In this document: positions 1-7,638 of the stretch, piece by piece
How the letters are laid out: each line of letters opens with the position of its first letter
Numbering within the stretch: the first letter of the stretch is position 1
Assembly: GCA_003542935.1 (NCBI GenBank)
Contig: DPJQ01000024.1
Span: 3,945-18,770 of the forward strand
DNA length: 14,826 nt
Direction of reading: 5' to 3'
Origin: Lachnospiraceae bacterium
GTDB taxonomy: Bacteria; Bacillota; Clostridia; Lachnospirales; Lachnospiraceae
The notes under the pieces: generated by a model
Database searches by the model: none
The model's input: only the letters and a program-made list of their open reading frames with translations
What the model was told of the DNA's origin: nothing
Translations under genes and position numbers: made by a program

Positions 1-452
1 AGGTGGTTGGTGGGCTCGTCCAGAGCCAGCACGTCGGCGGGCTGCACCAGCGTACGGGCCAGGGCCACTCTCTTTTTCTGGCCGCCGGAGAGATGGGCCA
101 CCGGCTCCCCATAGTCCGTAAAACCCAGCCGGTTCAGGATCCGTTTTCCCTCAGCCTCCAGATCCCAGCCGTCCCCGGCCTCCCGGCCCGTCACGCAGGA
201 CAGCACGGAAGCCCCCTCCGGAAAAACCGGGTTCTGGGGAAGACTGGCGACCCGCAGATTGCTCTGGCATACGACATGCCCGTTGTCCGGCTCGCCAAGT
301 CCCGCTGCAATTTTCAGGAACGTGGATTTTCCGGTGCCATTCACACCGACGATTCCGATTTTTTCTCCTTTTTCTATCCCGCAGGATACGTCGTCGAGAA
401 CCATCCGATCCCCGAACAGTTTACTCACATGTTCAATACTCAGTATACTCAT
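1..452 (-). CDS. ABC-F family ATP-binding protein, N-terminal part (cut by window edge)
   Basis: Reading the minus strand from ATG at 450-452 gives 150 complete codons that run off the low-coordinate edge. The visible part is one ABC ATPase domain: Walker A GVNGTGKS (residues 36-43), Q-loop region near LPQNP (71-75), signature LSGGQ (121-125) and Walker B followed by DEPTNH (145-150). The short distance of about 80 residues between Walker A and the signature, and the EPTNHL end of Walker B, are typical of the first domain of ABC-F proteins. These are soluble tandem ATPases that act on the ribosome (translation factors or antibiotic target protection) and are not transporters. No membrane segment is seen. 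The start overlaps the stop of the DUF5662-like gene by four bases (ATGA). The upstream GGGA is a weak ribosome site, so translation is probably coupled. Which ABC-F subgroup it belongs to cannot be told from half a protein. Confidence 0.93.
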   Translation of the reverse strand, partial: MSILSIEHVSKLFGDRMVLDDVSCGIEKGEKIGIVGVNGTGKSTFLKIAAGLGEPDNGHVVCQSNLRVASLPQNPVFPEGASVLSCVTGREAGDGWDLEAEGKRILNRLGFTDYGEPVAHLSGGQKKRVALARTLVQPADVLALDEPTNH

Positions 453-991
453 TTTCCCAAAAATATATATTTCACATAGTCATACATGGCTTCTTCGCCA
501 TCCTGTGCCAGAATCGTTAAAATATGCTCCAGTTGCCGTTTCGTCCTCTCATGGACAAACCACAGCTTTTTCTTGTTTTTCAGAAAATACTGCAGTGGCA
601 TCTGGTTCGTATACTTTTCCTTATTATAGATCTGTGAGGCACTGATTCGGTCCATGGCCATCTCCGCCACGTACCGTCTCGGCATCGGCGCCCCCACCAG
701 GGCCTCCATCTTTTTCTCCGACTCGTAATCGATCCAGTACTCGTAATGGTGGCGGTTACGCCCCTTATGATGGAGCCAGGCAGTGGATACGCCGATATCC
801 TCCCGCTCCGCGTTATTGGGGCTGCGGATCCCCTCGTAGTAACGGCAGCCCACACGGAATTCTGTCCAGGAATATTTGGACAGGTCGTGCAGCAGCCCCT
901 GTTTGTACAGCCCGACGCGGAAACATTTTTTCATAACCAACATCTTATGGGCCGTGATCGTCCGAAAATGTGCAATTGCGTTTATCATCAT
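449..991 (-). CDS. DUF5662-like protein, histidine-rich, function unknown
   Basis: A 180-residue soluble protein with no signal peptide or membrane helix. I recognise the layout of the DUF5662 family of Firmicutes: an HF.TI..HK start, then GLLHDLSKYS (32-41), then RSPNNAERE (56-64) and WLHHKGRNRHHYEYW (72-86). The histidines at 15, 35, 74, 75, 81 and 82 with D36 suggest a metal-binding, HD-domain-like fold; that is inference from the pattern and no activity is known to me. Two ATG codons stand in tandem at the start (991 and 988). The ribosome site (AAGGC, about six bases upstream) is weak. Only one base separates it from the stop of the GlgX-like gene, and its own stop overlaps the ABC-F start, so it sits inside one transcript with both. 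The neighbours give no clear functional hint. Confidence 0.8.
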   Translation of the reverse strand: MMINAIAHFRTITAHKMLVMKKCFRVGLYKQGLLHDLSKYSWTEFRVGCRYYEGIRSPNNAEREDIGVSTAWLHHKGRNRHHYEYWIDYESEKKMEALVGAPMPRRYVAEMAMDRISASQIYNKEKYTNQMPLQYFLKNKKKLWFVHERTKRQLEHILTILAQDGEEAMYDYVKYIFLGK

Positions 992-992
992 T

Positions 993-2861
993 TTATGCCT
1001 TGCTTTCCTCTATTTTTTCCGACACATCCACCCCGTCCACATCCGGACGGGCACAGAGTATCTTAACACTTCGTGCCTCAAGCCGAACCATTTTCTGATC
1101 GTCCGTCTCCGGTTCCTCTCCCTGGGCTCTGTACACTTCTGCATCGGCAGTATCCGCCATCGTACACCATTTCAGCCCTTTCGGCAACCGGGGCAGCGCA
1201 TAAAATGCCTCCTGCCAGTACATATTGTAGACCACATAGAGAAATGATTCCGTCTCTTCCGGCACATAGGCTCCGTTGTAGAGCATACCTACGCCCCGGC
1301 TGGACGGATCCGTCTCCACATACCAGGCACGGCTGCCGTGGTAGGACAGATCAGGCGCCCCGAGAGATTTATAATCCATGTTTTTAGGCCGCGGATGCAT
1401 GTGAAAGACCGGATGTGCTTTCCGAAAAGCGATCGTTTCCCTCACAAACTGTAGGAAGTCCTGATCCCGCTTTTTTTTGCTCCAGTCCACCCAGCCCACC
1501 GGATTGTCCTGGCAGTAAGCGTTATTGTTGCCCTGCTGGCTGTTTCCCTGTTCATCGCCGGCATACAGCATCGGTGTCCCCTGGGACAAAAGAAGCATCA
1601 ACATCGCATTGCGCATCAGCCTGCCCCGAAGCTCCAACACCGATTTTTTGCGGGAAGGGCCTTCCTCACCACAGTTCCAGCTATAATTCTGGGCACTGCC
1701 GTCCCGGTTCCCTTCTCCGTTATCCTCATTGTGTCTGTAATCGTAACAGACCGTATCCGCCAGCGTGAAGCCGTCATTATTGGCCACATAGTTCACCACA
1801 CCGAAGCTGTCCGGATTCCTCCGATTCACTTCTACAAACGACTGTACCATGTCCTCGTCGCCTTTTAAAAACCGGCGCACACAGCACTGAAAACCTATAT
1901 CCGTCACCAGGACATTTTTCGTTTCCGGCTTTCTGCCTGCGAAAAAACGTTCCTCTGCCCACGGAAGAATCAAGCGGGTCCTGGTAAACATTGGATCCCG
2001 CACCAGGTCTTCATAAGAGATATTTTCTCCCAACACGCAGAAACCGTCCACGCCGTACTCCCGTTTCCAGTGATACAATGCCCTGCGGATCAGCAACATG
2101 TCTACATCACTGCCGAAAAAAAAGTCCATATAACATTCCAGACCCGCATCATGGAGTGCATTCACCATATCGGAAAATTCCCGCCGGGGATTTTTCGTAG
2201 CGCAGTAAGAGGCTTTAGGAACAAAATAATAGCCTCCTGTATACCCCCAGTAATTCACCCGCTGATTTTCCTGCCCCGGCGGATCGTATTTTCCCTGCCC
2301 TTTTTCACCTTTTTCCAGAAAATCGTAAGCCGGCATCAGCTCCACAGCCGTGACACCCAGGGAACAGAGATAGGGAATTTTCTCCCGAACGCCCTGGAAT
2401 GTGCCTTTTTTCTTTGCCCCCGACGTGCGCTGCCGGGTAAAGCCGCGCACATGCAGCTTATAGATCACCGTGTCCTCCGGGGGGCGAAGCTCCCGTTCCG
2501 GCCGATATGGCTCCGATCGCTGATAGCCACAGCGCACCCCGCCGCCTGTCTCGCCGAAAATCTCCCGCCCGTGGATCGCCACCGCATAGGGATCCTGCTC
2601 CACCCTGCCGTCCAGTATGAAATTGTAATCCCAGGGAAATGTTTTAAGTCCCGGAAAAACAAGAGACGCATATTCGCCGCAAAAGCTTTCCGGGGGATAG
2701 TCGATCTGCTGTAAAATCTCATTGGTTCCTTTTTTATACAGAAGCAGGCTGACCTTGTCGGCATCCTTCGCCCATACAGCCGCCTGAAAACCTTCCACTG
2801 TCCTCGTGATACCGGGTATACCTGAAAAACCGGGTCTGCTGTCCTCAATCCTTTGTGCCAA
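993..2861 (-). CDS. GlgX/isoamylase-like GH13 protein lacking catalytic residues
   Basis: A 622-residue relative of glycogen debranching enzymes. A CBM48-like N-terminal domain (about 12-105) precedes a GH13 barrel whose start is marked by YKLHVRGFT (134-142). Region IV and its surroundings are clear: DGFTLADTV (363-371) and NGEGNRDG (381-388), then QGTPMLYAGDE (427-437). The catalytic positions are changed. Region II reads VDGFCVLGE (271-279), where active members have VDGFRFDLA, so the nucleophile Asp falls on L277 and the Arg on C275. Region III reads RLILPWAEE (296-304), where active members have LIAEPWD, so the acid/base Glu is missing. The region IV His is N362; D363 is kept. Region I (CYMDFFFG, 243-250) is degenerate and the stretch between regions I and II is about 50 residues shorter than in GlgX as I know it. 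The frame is intact, so this is a maintained protein, perhaps glycan-binding or regulatory. The start is TTG, chosen for the strong ribosome site before it. Confidence 0.85.
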   Translation of the reverse strand: MAQRIEDSRPGFSGIPGITRTVEGFQAAVWAKDADKVSLLLYKKGTNEILQQIDYPPESFCGEYASLVFPGLKTFPWDYNFILDGRVEQDPYAVAIHGREIFGETGGGVRCGYQRSEPYRPERELRPPEDTVIYKLHVRGFTRQRTSGAKKKGTFQGVREKIPYLCSLGVTAVELMPAYDFLEKGEKGQGKYDPPGQENQRVNYWGYTGGYYFVPKASYCATKNPRREFSDMVNALHDAGLECYMDFFFGSDVDMLLIRRALYHWKREYGVDGFCVLGENISYEDLVRDPMFTRTRLILPWAEERFFAGRKPETKNVLVTDIGFQCCVRRFLKGDEDMVQSFVEVNRRNPDSFGVVNYVANNDGFTLADTVCYDYRHNEDNGEGNRDGSAQNYSWNCGEEGPSRKKSVLELRGRLMRNAMLMLLLSQGTPMLYAGDEQGNSQQGNNNAYCQDNPVGWVDWSKKKRDQDFLQFVRETIAFRKAHPVFHMHPRPKNMDYKSLGAPDLSYHGSRAWYVETDPSSRGVGMLYNGAYVPEETESFLYVVYNMYWQEAFYALPRLPKGLKWCTMADTADAEVYRAQGEEPETDDQKMVRLEARSVKILCARPDVDGVDVSEKIEESKA

Positions 2862-2868
2862 ATCTGTT

Positions 2869-2875
2869 CCCTCCC
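2869..2875 (-). promoter_or_regulatory. Ribosome binding site deciding a TTG start
   Basis: The minus strand reads GGGAGGG and then seven bases (AACAGAT) before TTG at 2859-2861. No ATG or GTG with a comparable site lies near, and the CBM48-like homology begins soon after, so TTG is taken as the start of the GlgX-like gene. Confidence 0.7.
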
Positions 2876-2927
2876 GTTCTCTGATGGTCGTCCTCTTTAG
2901 TTTTCCAAATCCCGCTAACTGTTCCTT

Positions 2928-3683
2928 TCACAGGTCGATGTCCAGCTCTATGGGACAGTGATCGGATCCTTCTATGCCGGTATGGATCTTTGCGTCCACG
3001 AGTTTTTCTCTCAGGCATTCCGAAACACAGAAATAATCGATACGCCAGCCCGCGTTTTTCTTTCTGGCCTGAAAGCGGTAACTCCACCAGGAATATACTC
3101 CCTCCAGATCAGGATTGAAATAGCGCCATGTATCGATAAATCCGTTGTCCAATAAATAGGAGATTTTTTCTCTTTCCTCGTCGGTGAATCCTGCGTTTTT
3201 CCTGTTTGTCTTCGGATTTTTCAGATCGATCTCCTGATGGGCCACATTGAGATCCCCACAGAACACGACCGGCTTGTCCTGCTCCAGCTTCTTCAGATAG
3301 GCAAAAAAATCATCCTCCCACTGCATACGGTAATCCAGACGGGCCAGCTCATTCTGGGAATTGGGTGTGTACACGGTGGCCAGATAGTATTCCGGATATT
3401 CCAACGTGATCAGACGGCCCTCATGGTCATGGATATCGATACCCATGCCGTAGCGGACATCCAGAGGCTTCTTTTTCGTAAAGACCGCCGTACCGGAATA
3501 GCCCTTTTTATCCGCATAGTTCCAGTATGCCTGATAACCGGGCAGATCCAGATCGATCTGTCCGGCCTGTAGTTTACTCTCCTGTATACAAAATATGTCC
3601 GCATCCAACTCCGCGAACCGCTCCTTGAATCCTTTGGTGACGCAGGCTCTCAGGCCATTGACGTTCCACGATATCAGCTTCAT
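2928..3683 (-). CDS. exoA: Exodeoxyribonuclease III / AP endonuclease (ExoIII family)
   Basis: A 251-residue enzyme of base excision repair: it cuts DNA 5' to abasic sites and trims 3' blocked ends, in the cytoplasm. The full set of family residues is visible: N7 in WNVNG (6-10), E35 in IQESK (33-37), Y105 in VYTPNS (104-109), D144 and N146 in GDLNVAHQE (143-151), and D241-H242 in GSDHCPIE (239-246). The length is normal for the family. The start at the ATG of MKLISWNVNG (3683) matches the usual family N-terminus and has AGGAGG eleven bases upstream. Starts at 3713 (GTG) and 3707 (ATG) are also in frame but would add residues the family lacks. A gap of 66 bases with no terminator follows before the GlgX-like gene, so the two are probably co-transcribed from the promoter at 3732-3740. 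Confidence 0.95.
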   Translation of the reverse strand: MKLISWNVNGLRACVTKGFKERFAELDADIFCIQESKLQAGQIDLDLPGYQAYWNYADKKGYSGTAVFTKKKPLDVRYGMGIDIHDHEGRLITLEYPEYYLATVYTPNSQNELARLDYRMQWEDDFFAYLKKLEQDKPVVFCGDLNVAHQEIDLKNPKTNRKNAGFTDEEREKISYLLDNGFIDTWRYFNPDLEGVYSWWSYRFQARKKNAGWRIDYFCVSECLREKLVDAKIHTGIEGSDHCPIELDIDL

Positions 3684-3731
3684 TCCTGTGTGTCCCTCCT
3701 GTGCCATGTTCACATGTATATATTCTGAAAC

Positions 3732-3740
3732 ATTATATCA
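3732..3740 (-). promoter_or_regulatory. Extended -10 promoter for the exoA transcript
   Basis: The minus strand reads TGATATAAT, a perfect -10 hexamer with the TGn extension. The -35 position 17 bases upstream (TTTCAG) is poor, as is common when an extended -10 is present. A start of transcription near 3725 would give a leader of about 40 bases before the exoA ATG. It lies just downstream of the terminator of the secreted-protein gene, which makes it the natural start of the 1-3683 transcription unit. Confidence 0.6.
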
Positions 3741-3801
3741 TATTTCCTGCCCGTCTGAAACCCCTGCTTTATATTTATCTCTTCTTATTCCTTATTGTAA
3801 C

Positions 3802-3828
3802 AAAAAAAGATGGATAGCACCATCTTTT
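3802..3828 (-). terminator. Intrinsic terminator of the secreted-protein gene
   Basis: A perfect nine-base inverted repeat (AAAAGATGG / CCATCTTTT) flanks a six-base loop. On the minus strand it ends in seven T, 22 bases past the stop of the secreted-protein gene. The other strand also ends in TTTTGTTTT, so it may work in both directions, but there is no plus-strand gene here to need it. Confidence 0.75.
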
Positions 3829-3849
3829 GTTTTAACACTACTATTTCAC

Positions 3850-4644
3850 TCATCCGGCGTCCAGTGGAGATACATCCTGCGGCATTCCGGGGACAACATC
3901 CTGTCTGACCTCATTTTCGCCCTGCAGACTTTCTCTTTCCGCCTTTTCTTCCGCCTCTTCCCCGTCTCCTTCCGTCACCGGCTCCACATGCCAGGTGACA
4001 GTAACCGTGGGATGGACAGACAGATCATCCCACTCCGCATTCGGACTGCATGCTCCCGTCAGTCCGAAAGAATAAACTCCTGAATCCAATTCGCAATTGA
4101 TGGACGTTTCCCCGTCCGCAGATATCGGCCGTTCATTCCCCCGGTCATCCACAAGGGCAAGATAGACTTCGGGCTCTCTGCTGTCTGGCAGATCGCCGTT
4201 TGCAGCCATACGGATGCCTTTCAGCCCACGAACCGATGCGGATACGGTCACGACGACCGGCACATCTCCCTGATTTTGCACTGCCAGCCGGTCGCTGTTT
4301 CTTGAAAAATCATACTTTCCTTCCTTATTGTGAAAAAGAATCGTGGCGTCTTTCTCAACTTTTCCTCCGCCATACCGCATGGCATCGGTCTCGTAGACCA
4401 GCCCGCAGGGGTCAAGAATGAAATCAAAAGGCGATTCTTCCTCTGCTGCGACAACGGGAAGCTTGACAGAAACGACATCTGTTTTGTCTGCTTCCGCGGG
4501 CAATGTGGTTCCTTTGTCCGGTTTCACGGGAGAGACGTCAGCGTCTTTCGCCATGGCAGCGTTCGCAGAGAACAGAAGCGCTGCTGCTGTTGCGGCCGCT
4601 GTAATTCTATACCTCAACAGACTTTTTCTATTTATTTTGCACAT
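3850..4644 (-). CDS. Secreted protein of unknown function with acidic C-terminal tail
   Basis: A 264-residue protein that I do not recognise as a named family. The start at 4644 (MCKINRKSLL) has AGGAGG nine bases upstream; an in-frame start at 4701 lacks such a site. Residues 1-32 form a Sec signal peptide: a basic n-region, a hydrophobic stretch TAAATAAALLFSANA (15-29) and a likely cut after AMA (30-32). A Pro/Lys/Glu-rich linker follows to about 70, then a beta-rich domain (71-222) with FDFILDPCGL (73-82), alternating hydrophobic strands such as VPVVVTVSASV (128-138) and TVTVTWHVEPV (213-223). The last 40 residues are Glu/Asp-rich. There is no LPXTG motif or membrane anchor. Cysteines at 80, 184 and 199 could allow one disulfide. 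The domain recalls small beta-sandwich surface proteins of Firmicutes (WxL- or TasA-like), but that is only an impression. It lies just after the glycan locus with its own promoter and terminator. Confidence 0.8.
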   Translation of the reverse strand: MCKINRKSLLRYRITAAATAAALLFSANAAMAKDADVSPVKPDKGTTLPAEADKTDVVSVKLPVVAAEEESPFDFILDPCGLVYETDAMRYGGGKVEKDATILFHNKEGKYDFSRNSDRLAVQNQGDVPVVVTVSASVRGLKGIRMAANGDLPDSREPEVYLALVDDRGNERPISADGETSINCELDSGVYSFGLTGACSPNAEWDDLSVHPTVTVTWHVEPVTEGDGEEAEEKAERESLQGENEVRQDVVPGMPQDVSPLDAG

Positions 4645-4707
4645 AGATGACTCCCTCCTGTTTATTGGATTATACATGACACTATTATTGCTGTGGGGCA
4701 AATGGCT

Positions 4708-4736
4708 ATTATATCGAAACTATGACGGATATACAA
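4708..4736 (-). promoter_or_regulatory. Possible promoter for the secreted-protein gene
   Basis: On the minus strand TTGTAT (4731-4736) stands 17 bases before a perfect TATAAT (4708-4713). The -35 matches only three of six positions and lies inside the last codons of the GT2 gene. A second TATAAT at 4669-4674 has no usable -35. No terminator is seen between the GT2 gene and this gene, so read-through is also possible. Confidence 0.35.
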
Positions 4737-5946
4737 GGTCAGATTCTTCCCCGGCCAATCCAAAAGCATTCATGGTTTCCTGTGAAAATACGAGATTCTC
4801 ATCCAGCATATGTATTTTTTCTTCCGGATATTTTCCCGCCAGCTCCCGATACAGCTCCTGTCTCGACCGGTCGTATGTATTCGCAATCACGATTGCGTCG
4901 TACCACACCTGAGAGATCACCGCCGGATTTTCCACATTCAGCCCCATATTCTGAAACTGCATATAATTTCGGTCCACCCAGGCCGCCACACGGCAAAATC
5001 CCGTCCTCTGCAGATATCGGTATAATCTCTGTCCATAAGTTCCCGCGCCATATAATATAACAGAAAAACCTCTTTTCACCCCGGGAAAAGGAAACAGATA
5101 GTCTAAATCCCCATACCCCTCATACAGGCCATCCGCTCGGGGAAGCATCAGAAACAGCACATATTTTTTCCACTGCTGTCTTAAATCAAAAATATGTGCA
5201 GCTTTTCTCAGATCTGCACGGACAGACTGATATAAAATACTAAATTGTTTTCTTTCCGTCTCCCGTATCGGCACTTTCTTTACTGTGGAAGAAGTCGTCT
5301 GCCTGTAATGATACAGGCATTCATGCATAACATAAATGCTGTCCGCATTCAGCAGACTGGGATAAACACATGCTGCGTCGTCACCCATCCGTATACGCTC
5401 ATCCGCCGCCAATAAAAAACGTTCTATGCACTCTCTCCGAAACAGCTTATCCCACAATCCCGGGAATATGCCCCACTCAAAAAATGCGTCCCCGGCAATC
5501 ATACAGGGATATACCTCCCGTATCAGCGCCTTTTTTTCATATCTGCCTTCCGGTATCCCATGGAAGACCTTTCTGCTGACATCACCAGTGTCCTCATAGC
5601 GCCCGCACATGACCACATCTGCTTTCTGTTTCTCTGAGATTTGATACATATCTTCGTACATATTGGACTCTATCCAATCATCTCCGTCAACAAAGGCAAT
5701 ATATCGGCCGGATGCCGCCCTGACTCCCGCTTTACGTGCACTGACAGGACCTCCATTTTCTCTGTGAATTATGTGAATGCGGGAGTCTTTCTGCTTATAC
5801 GCCTCACAAATGGCGCCGCTGCCGTCTGTAGATCCGTCGTTCACCAGAATGATCTCTATATCCTTATAAGTCTGGCCGCAGATGCTTTTTAGACACTGCG
5901 ACAAGTATTTTTCTATATTATAGATCGGGACAATTATGCTGATCAT
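4720..5946 (-). CDS. Family 2 glycosyltransferase with C-terminal GAG Rossmann module
   Basis: A 408-residue protein in two parts. Residues 1-210 are a GT-A family 2 glycosyltransferase that moves a sugar from a nucleotide donor to a growing glycan at the inner face of the membrane. Seen are SIIVPIYN (3-10), NDGST (36-40), the metal-binding DGDD (87-90) and a late MGDDAA (187-192). Residues about 294-390 form a separate Rossmann-like module, VILYGAGTYGQRLYRYL (296-312), then AAWVDRN (321-327) and YDAIVIAN (349-356). The same kind of module recurs in four other genes upstream. The start at 5946 (MISIIVPIYN) fits the family; an in-frame TTG at 5976 is the alternative, and the AAAGGA ribosome site twelve bases upstream is only moderate. 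There is no membrane helix. A 121-base gap separates it from the preceding gene, so it may have its own promoter, although I see no convincing one. Confidence 0.93.
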   Translation of the reverse strand: MISIIVPIYNIEKYLSQCLKSICGQTYKDIEIILVNDGSTDGSGAICEAYKQKDSRIHIIHRENGGPVSARKAGVRAASGRYIAFVDGDDWIESNMYEDMYQISEKQKADVVMCGRYEDTGDVSRKVFHGIPEGRYEKKALIREVYPCMIAGDAFFEWGIFPGLWDKLFRRECIERFLLAADERIRMGDDAACVYPSLLNADSIYVMHECLYHYRQTTSSTVKKVPIRETERKQFSILYQSVRADLRKAAHIFDLRQQWKKYVLFLMLPRADGLYEGYGDLDYLFPFPGVKRGFSVILYGAGTYGQRLYRYLQRTGFCRVAAWVDRNYMQFQNMGLNVENPAVISQVWYDAIVIANTYDRSRQELYRELAGKYPEEKIHMLDENLVFSQETMNAFGLAGEESDLVYPS

Positions 5947-6067
5947 TCGTTCATCGTATCCTTTCAGGGGAATCAAACGCCAATCTATACGGTATACAGA
6001 AACGTTTCCGTATCTGCAATCCGGACAACTCTAATATTCGAAAAGGTTATATTCTATATCCCAAAAA

Positions 6068-6553
6068 TTATATCTCAAAAACGATATCTTCAATGGACAC
6101 CACGTCAGCCTGAGTCATGCTCTCCAGACTTTTTCGGATTTCTTCAAAATAATGCGGCGCGGCCACGATGATCAAATCCAAATCTGACAGTTTTTCCGTG
6201 GGGCTCTGTATTTCCATATCCGAATTCAAATTCAGATTATCCGCGTTTTGGTCAATGGCAACGCATTTCTCAAACCCTTCCCGGGCGAGTTCATGATATA
6301 TGAGAACCCCCAGCTCCCTCATTCCATAAACACCGATACTCCGGTATCCCTTTCCCGTTATCCATTCGGCAATTTTCCTGTTCTCCTGATATAGTGCAAC
6401 CCACCGGATTAAAAGATCATAGAACTCCGTCATTTTTATCTTCTGGTCACGTTCCTTTTCAAAGGATTCCCTGTACTGGCCGTTCAGCTCATAAAAATTT
6501 ACCAGGATAAGAGCGGCAAAAGCCAACGATAGCGCCGGAATCAGAATCATCAT
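6068..6553 (-). CDS. Small membrane-anchored Rossmann-module protein
   Basis: A 161-residue protein with no recognised family. Residues 3-19 (ILIPALSLAFAALILVN) form a single membrane helix. A charged, probably helical linker follows (about 22-62, rich in Glu, Lys and Arg). The rest (about 70-161) is a Rossmann-like module: IGVYGMRELGVLIYHEL (73-89), CVAIDQNADN (97-106), DLDLIIVAAP (124-133), VVSIEDIVF (151-159). It lines up by eye with the modules in the neighbouring proteins, but the loop reads GMRELG in place of GAGxxG. It has no catalytic domain of its own, so it looks like a stand-alone membrane-tethered copy of the module. The start overlaps the WbsX stop by four bases (ATGA) and has GGAGG seven bases upstream; a second ATG follows directly. 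An N-in, C-cytoplasmic orientation is not determined. Confidence 0.8.
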   Translation of the reverse strand: MMILIPALSLAFAALILVNFYELNGQYRESFEKERDQKIKMTEFYDLLIRWVALYQENRKIAEWITGKGYRSIGVYGMRELGVLIYHELAREGFEKCVAIDQNADNLNLNSDMEIQSPTEKLSDLDLIIVAAPHYFEEIRKSLESMTQADVVSIEDIVFEI

Positions 6554-7638
6554 AGCGCCGCCTCCATTTCCAGCCTGGAAAGAGCTCTTTTAACCGCTTC
6601 CAGATAGCCATAACCATAACGTTCATCCGGTTCCAGACAGCATCCTTCTCCCCACTCGTTCCAGGCATTGATAAAAATCATATCCTTTTTTTCCTTCCGG
6701 CTCAGGCACAGATGCCTGTATAAGTATTTCTCAAATCGTTGAGGCGTACTTCCCATAAAGATAAGCCCGTTCTTCCCGGCCCTCGCAGAATTATCAAAAT
6801 CCACGAAAACGCCCCGGTAGTCGTCTGACTCGTGCTTTTCCCGGAGCATGACCCGATTGATTTTCCGGTAACTCTGCACATTGCAGAAAATCCGGTTATA
6901 CAGCCCAAAATCAAACAGATCCTTGAACTGCCCTTTTCTGAGCCCGTACTTTTTTACAATCCGGTTTCTCTGTTCCTTCGCAGGCTCATAATCCGTCTTC
7001 GCATCCAGCCAGGTGCATCTGTCAGTCTCAAATTCCCAATTCTTCATTCCCATGATAAAAATACCCGGAAAACCGTTTTCAACCGCCAGCCTGTTCCAGA
7101 GTTTTGCCATATATTTTCCCTGGCGCATCTCTCCCGGCCGGTATATGAGAAACAGCGGTTTTCCGTCTATTTTTATGTACCTATCATCACGGAAGAAAGG
7201 CAGAAGATAGGCGAAGTGTTCCTCCCATTCCTCCCGAAAGCCGTAGTTCTGCGCTATAAGAGTCTCTTCCCCGCCTCCATACCAGTACCTCTTCCATGCC
7301 TCATTCGCCCACGCCAGACAGAAAGGCATATCGACCTCCTTGAACCTGAGCATCTGTTCCAGCGGTTTCTCCAGCAGTTTTTTCCCGCTGAACCAATAAT
7401 GGTAGTACGCAAAACCGTAGAGACCATATTTTTTGGCAAGCTCGGCCTGCCGGACCATGACAGATATATCCGAAAGGTCATAATAATTTTGATCCAGCGG
7501 GACTCTCGGCTGGTTATGGCTCCAGAACAATTTCCTTGAAGATTTCACATTTCTCCATTCCGTGTAGCCTTTTCCCCACCATCGGTTGTTGTCCTCACAT
7601 TCGTGATACTGGGGCAGGTAAAACGCAATCGCCTTCAT
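6550..7638 (-). CDS. WbsX-family glycan biosynthesis protein
   Basis: A 362-residue protein of the WbsX family (Pfam Glyco_transf_WbsX, related to GH99-type folds), which is common in O-antigen, capsule and cell-wall glycan loci. The hallmarks are clear: AFYLPQYHE (5-13), WWGKGYTEW (20-28), the QPRVPL and YYDLSD stretch (43-57), QAELAKKYGLYGFAYYHYWF (64-83), WANEAW (110-115) and the C-terminal INAWNEWGEG (323-332) with CCLEPD (333-338). The length is normal for the single-domain form. The exact reaction of the family is unsettled: it is named as a glycosyltransferase but resembles glycoside hydrolase family 99 enzymes. The start has GGAGG seven bases upstream and overlaps the stop of the radical SAM gene (ATGA). 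It is the only gene between 4720 and 11257 without the Rossmann module, and the small module-only protein follows it directly. Confidence 0.93.
   Translation of the reverse strand: MKAIAFYLPQYHECEDNNRWWGKGYTEWRNVKSSRKLFWSHNQPRVPLDQNYYDLSDISVMVRQAELAKKYGLYGFAYYHYWFSGKKLLEKPLEQMLRFKEVDMPFCLAWANEAWKRYWYGGGEETLIAQNYGFREEWEEHFAYLLPFFRDDRYIKIDGKPLFLIYRPGEMRQGKYMAKLWNRLAVENGFPGIFIMGMKNWEFETDRCTWLDAKTDYEPAKEQRNRIVKKYGLRKGQFKDLFDFGLYNRIFCNVQSYRKINRVMLREKHESDDYRGVFVDFDNSARAGKNGLIFMGSTPQRFEKYLYRHLCLSRKEKKDMIFINAWNEWGEGCCLEPDERYGYGYLEAVKRALSRLEMEAAL

Noticed and set aside
2070..2714. Plus-strand open frame of 214 codons
   Set aside because: It lies entirely opposite the GlgX-like gene, has no ribosome site or recognisable domain, and reads as low-complexity antisense of a GC-rich coding region.
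5987..6013. Inverted repeat ATACGG / CCGTAT in the 121-base gap before the GT2 gene
   Set aside because: Six-base arms with a 15-base loop and no T run: too weak for a terminator or riboswitch.
6045..6061. Imperfect inverted repeat GGTTATA-TTC-TATATCC after the small membrane protein
   Set aside because: AT-rich, with a mismatch and no following T run on the minus strand; likely chance.
5947..6067. Possible promoter TTGCAG - 17 bases - TATACC before the GT2 gene
   Set aside because: Only three of six and four of six consensus matches; not enough to call, although a promoter in this gap is plausible.
6832..7539. Plus-strand open frame of 235 codons
   Set aside because: It is antisense to the WbsX gene, whose motifs are unmistakable; the plus-strand product shows no family pattern.
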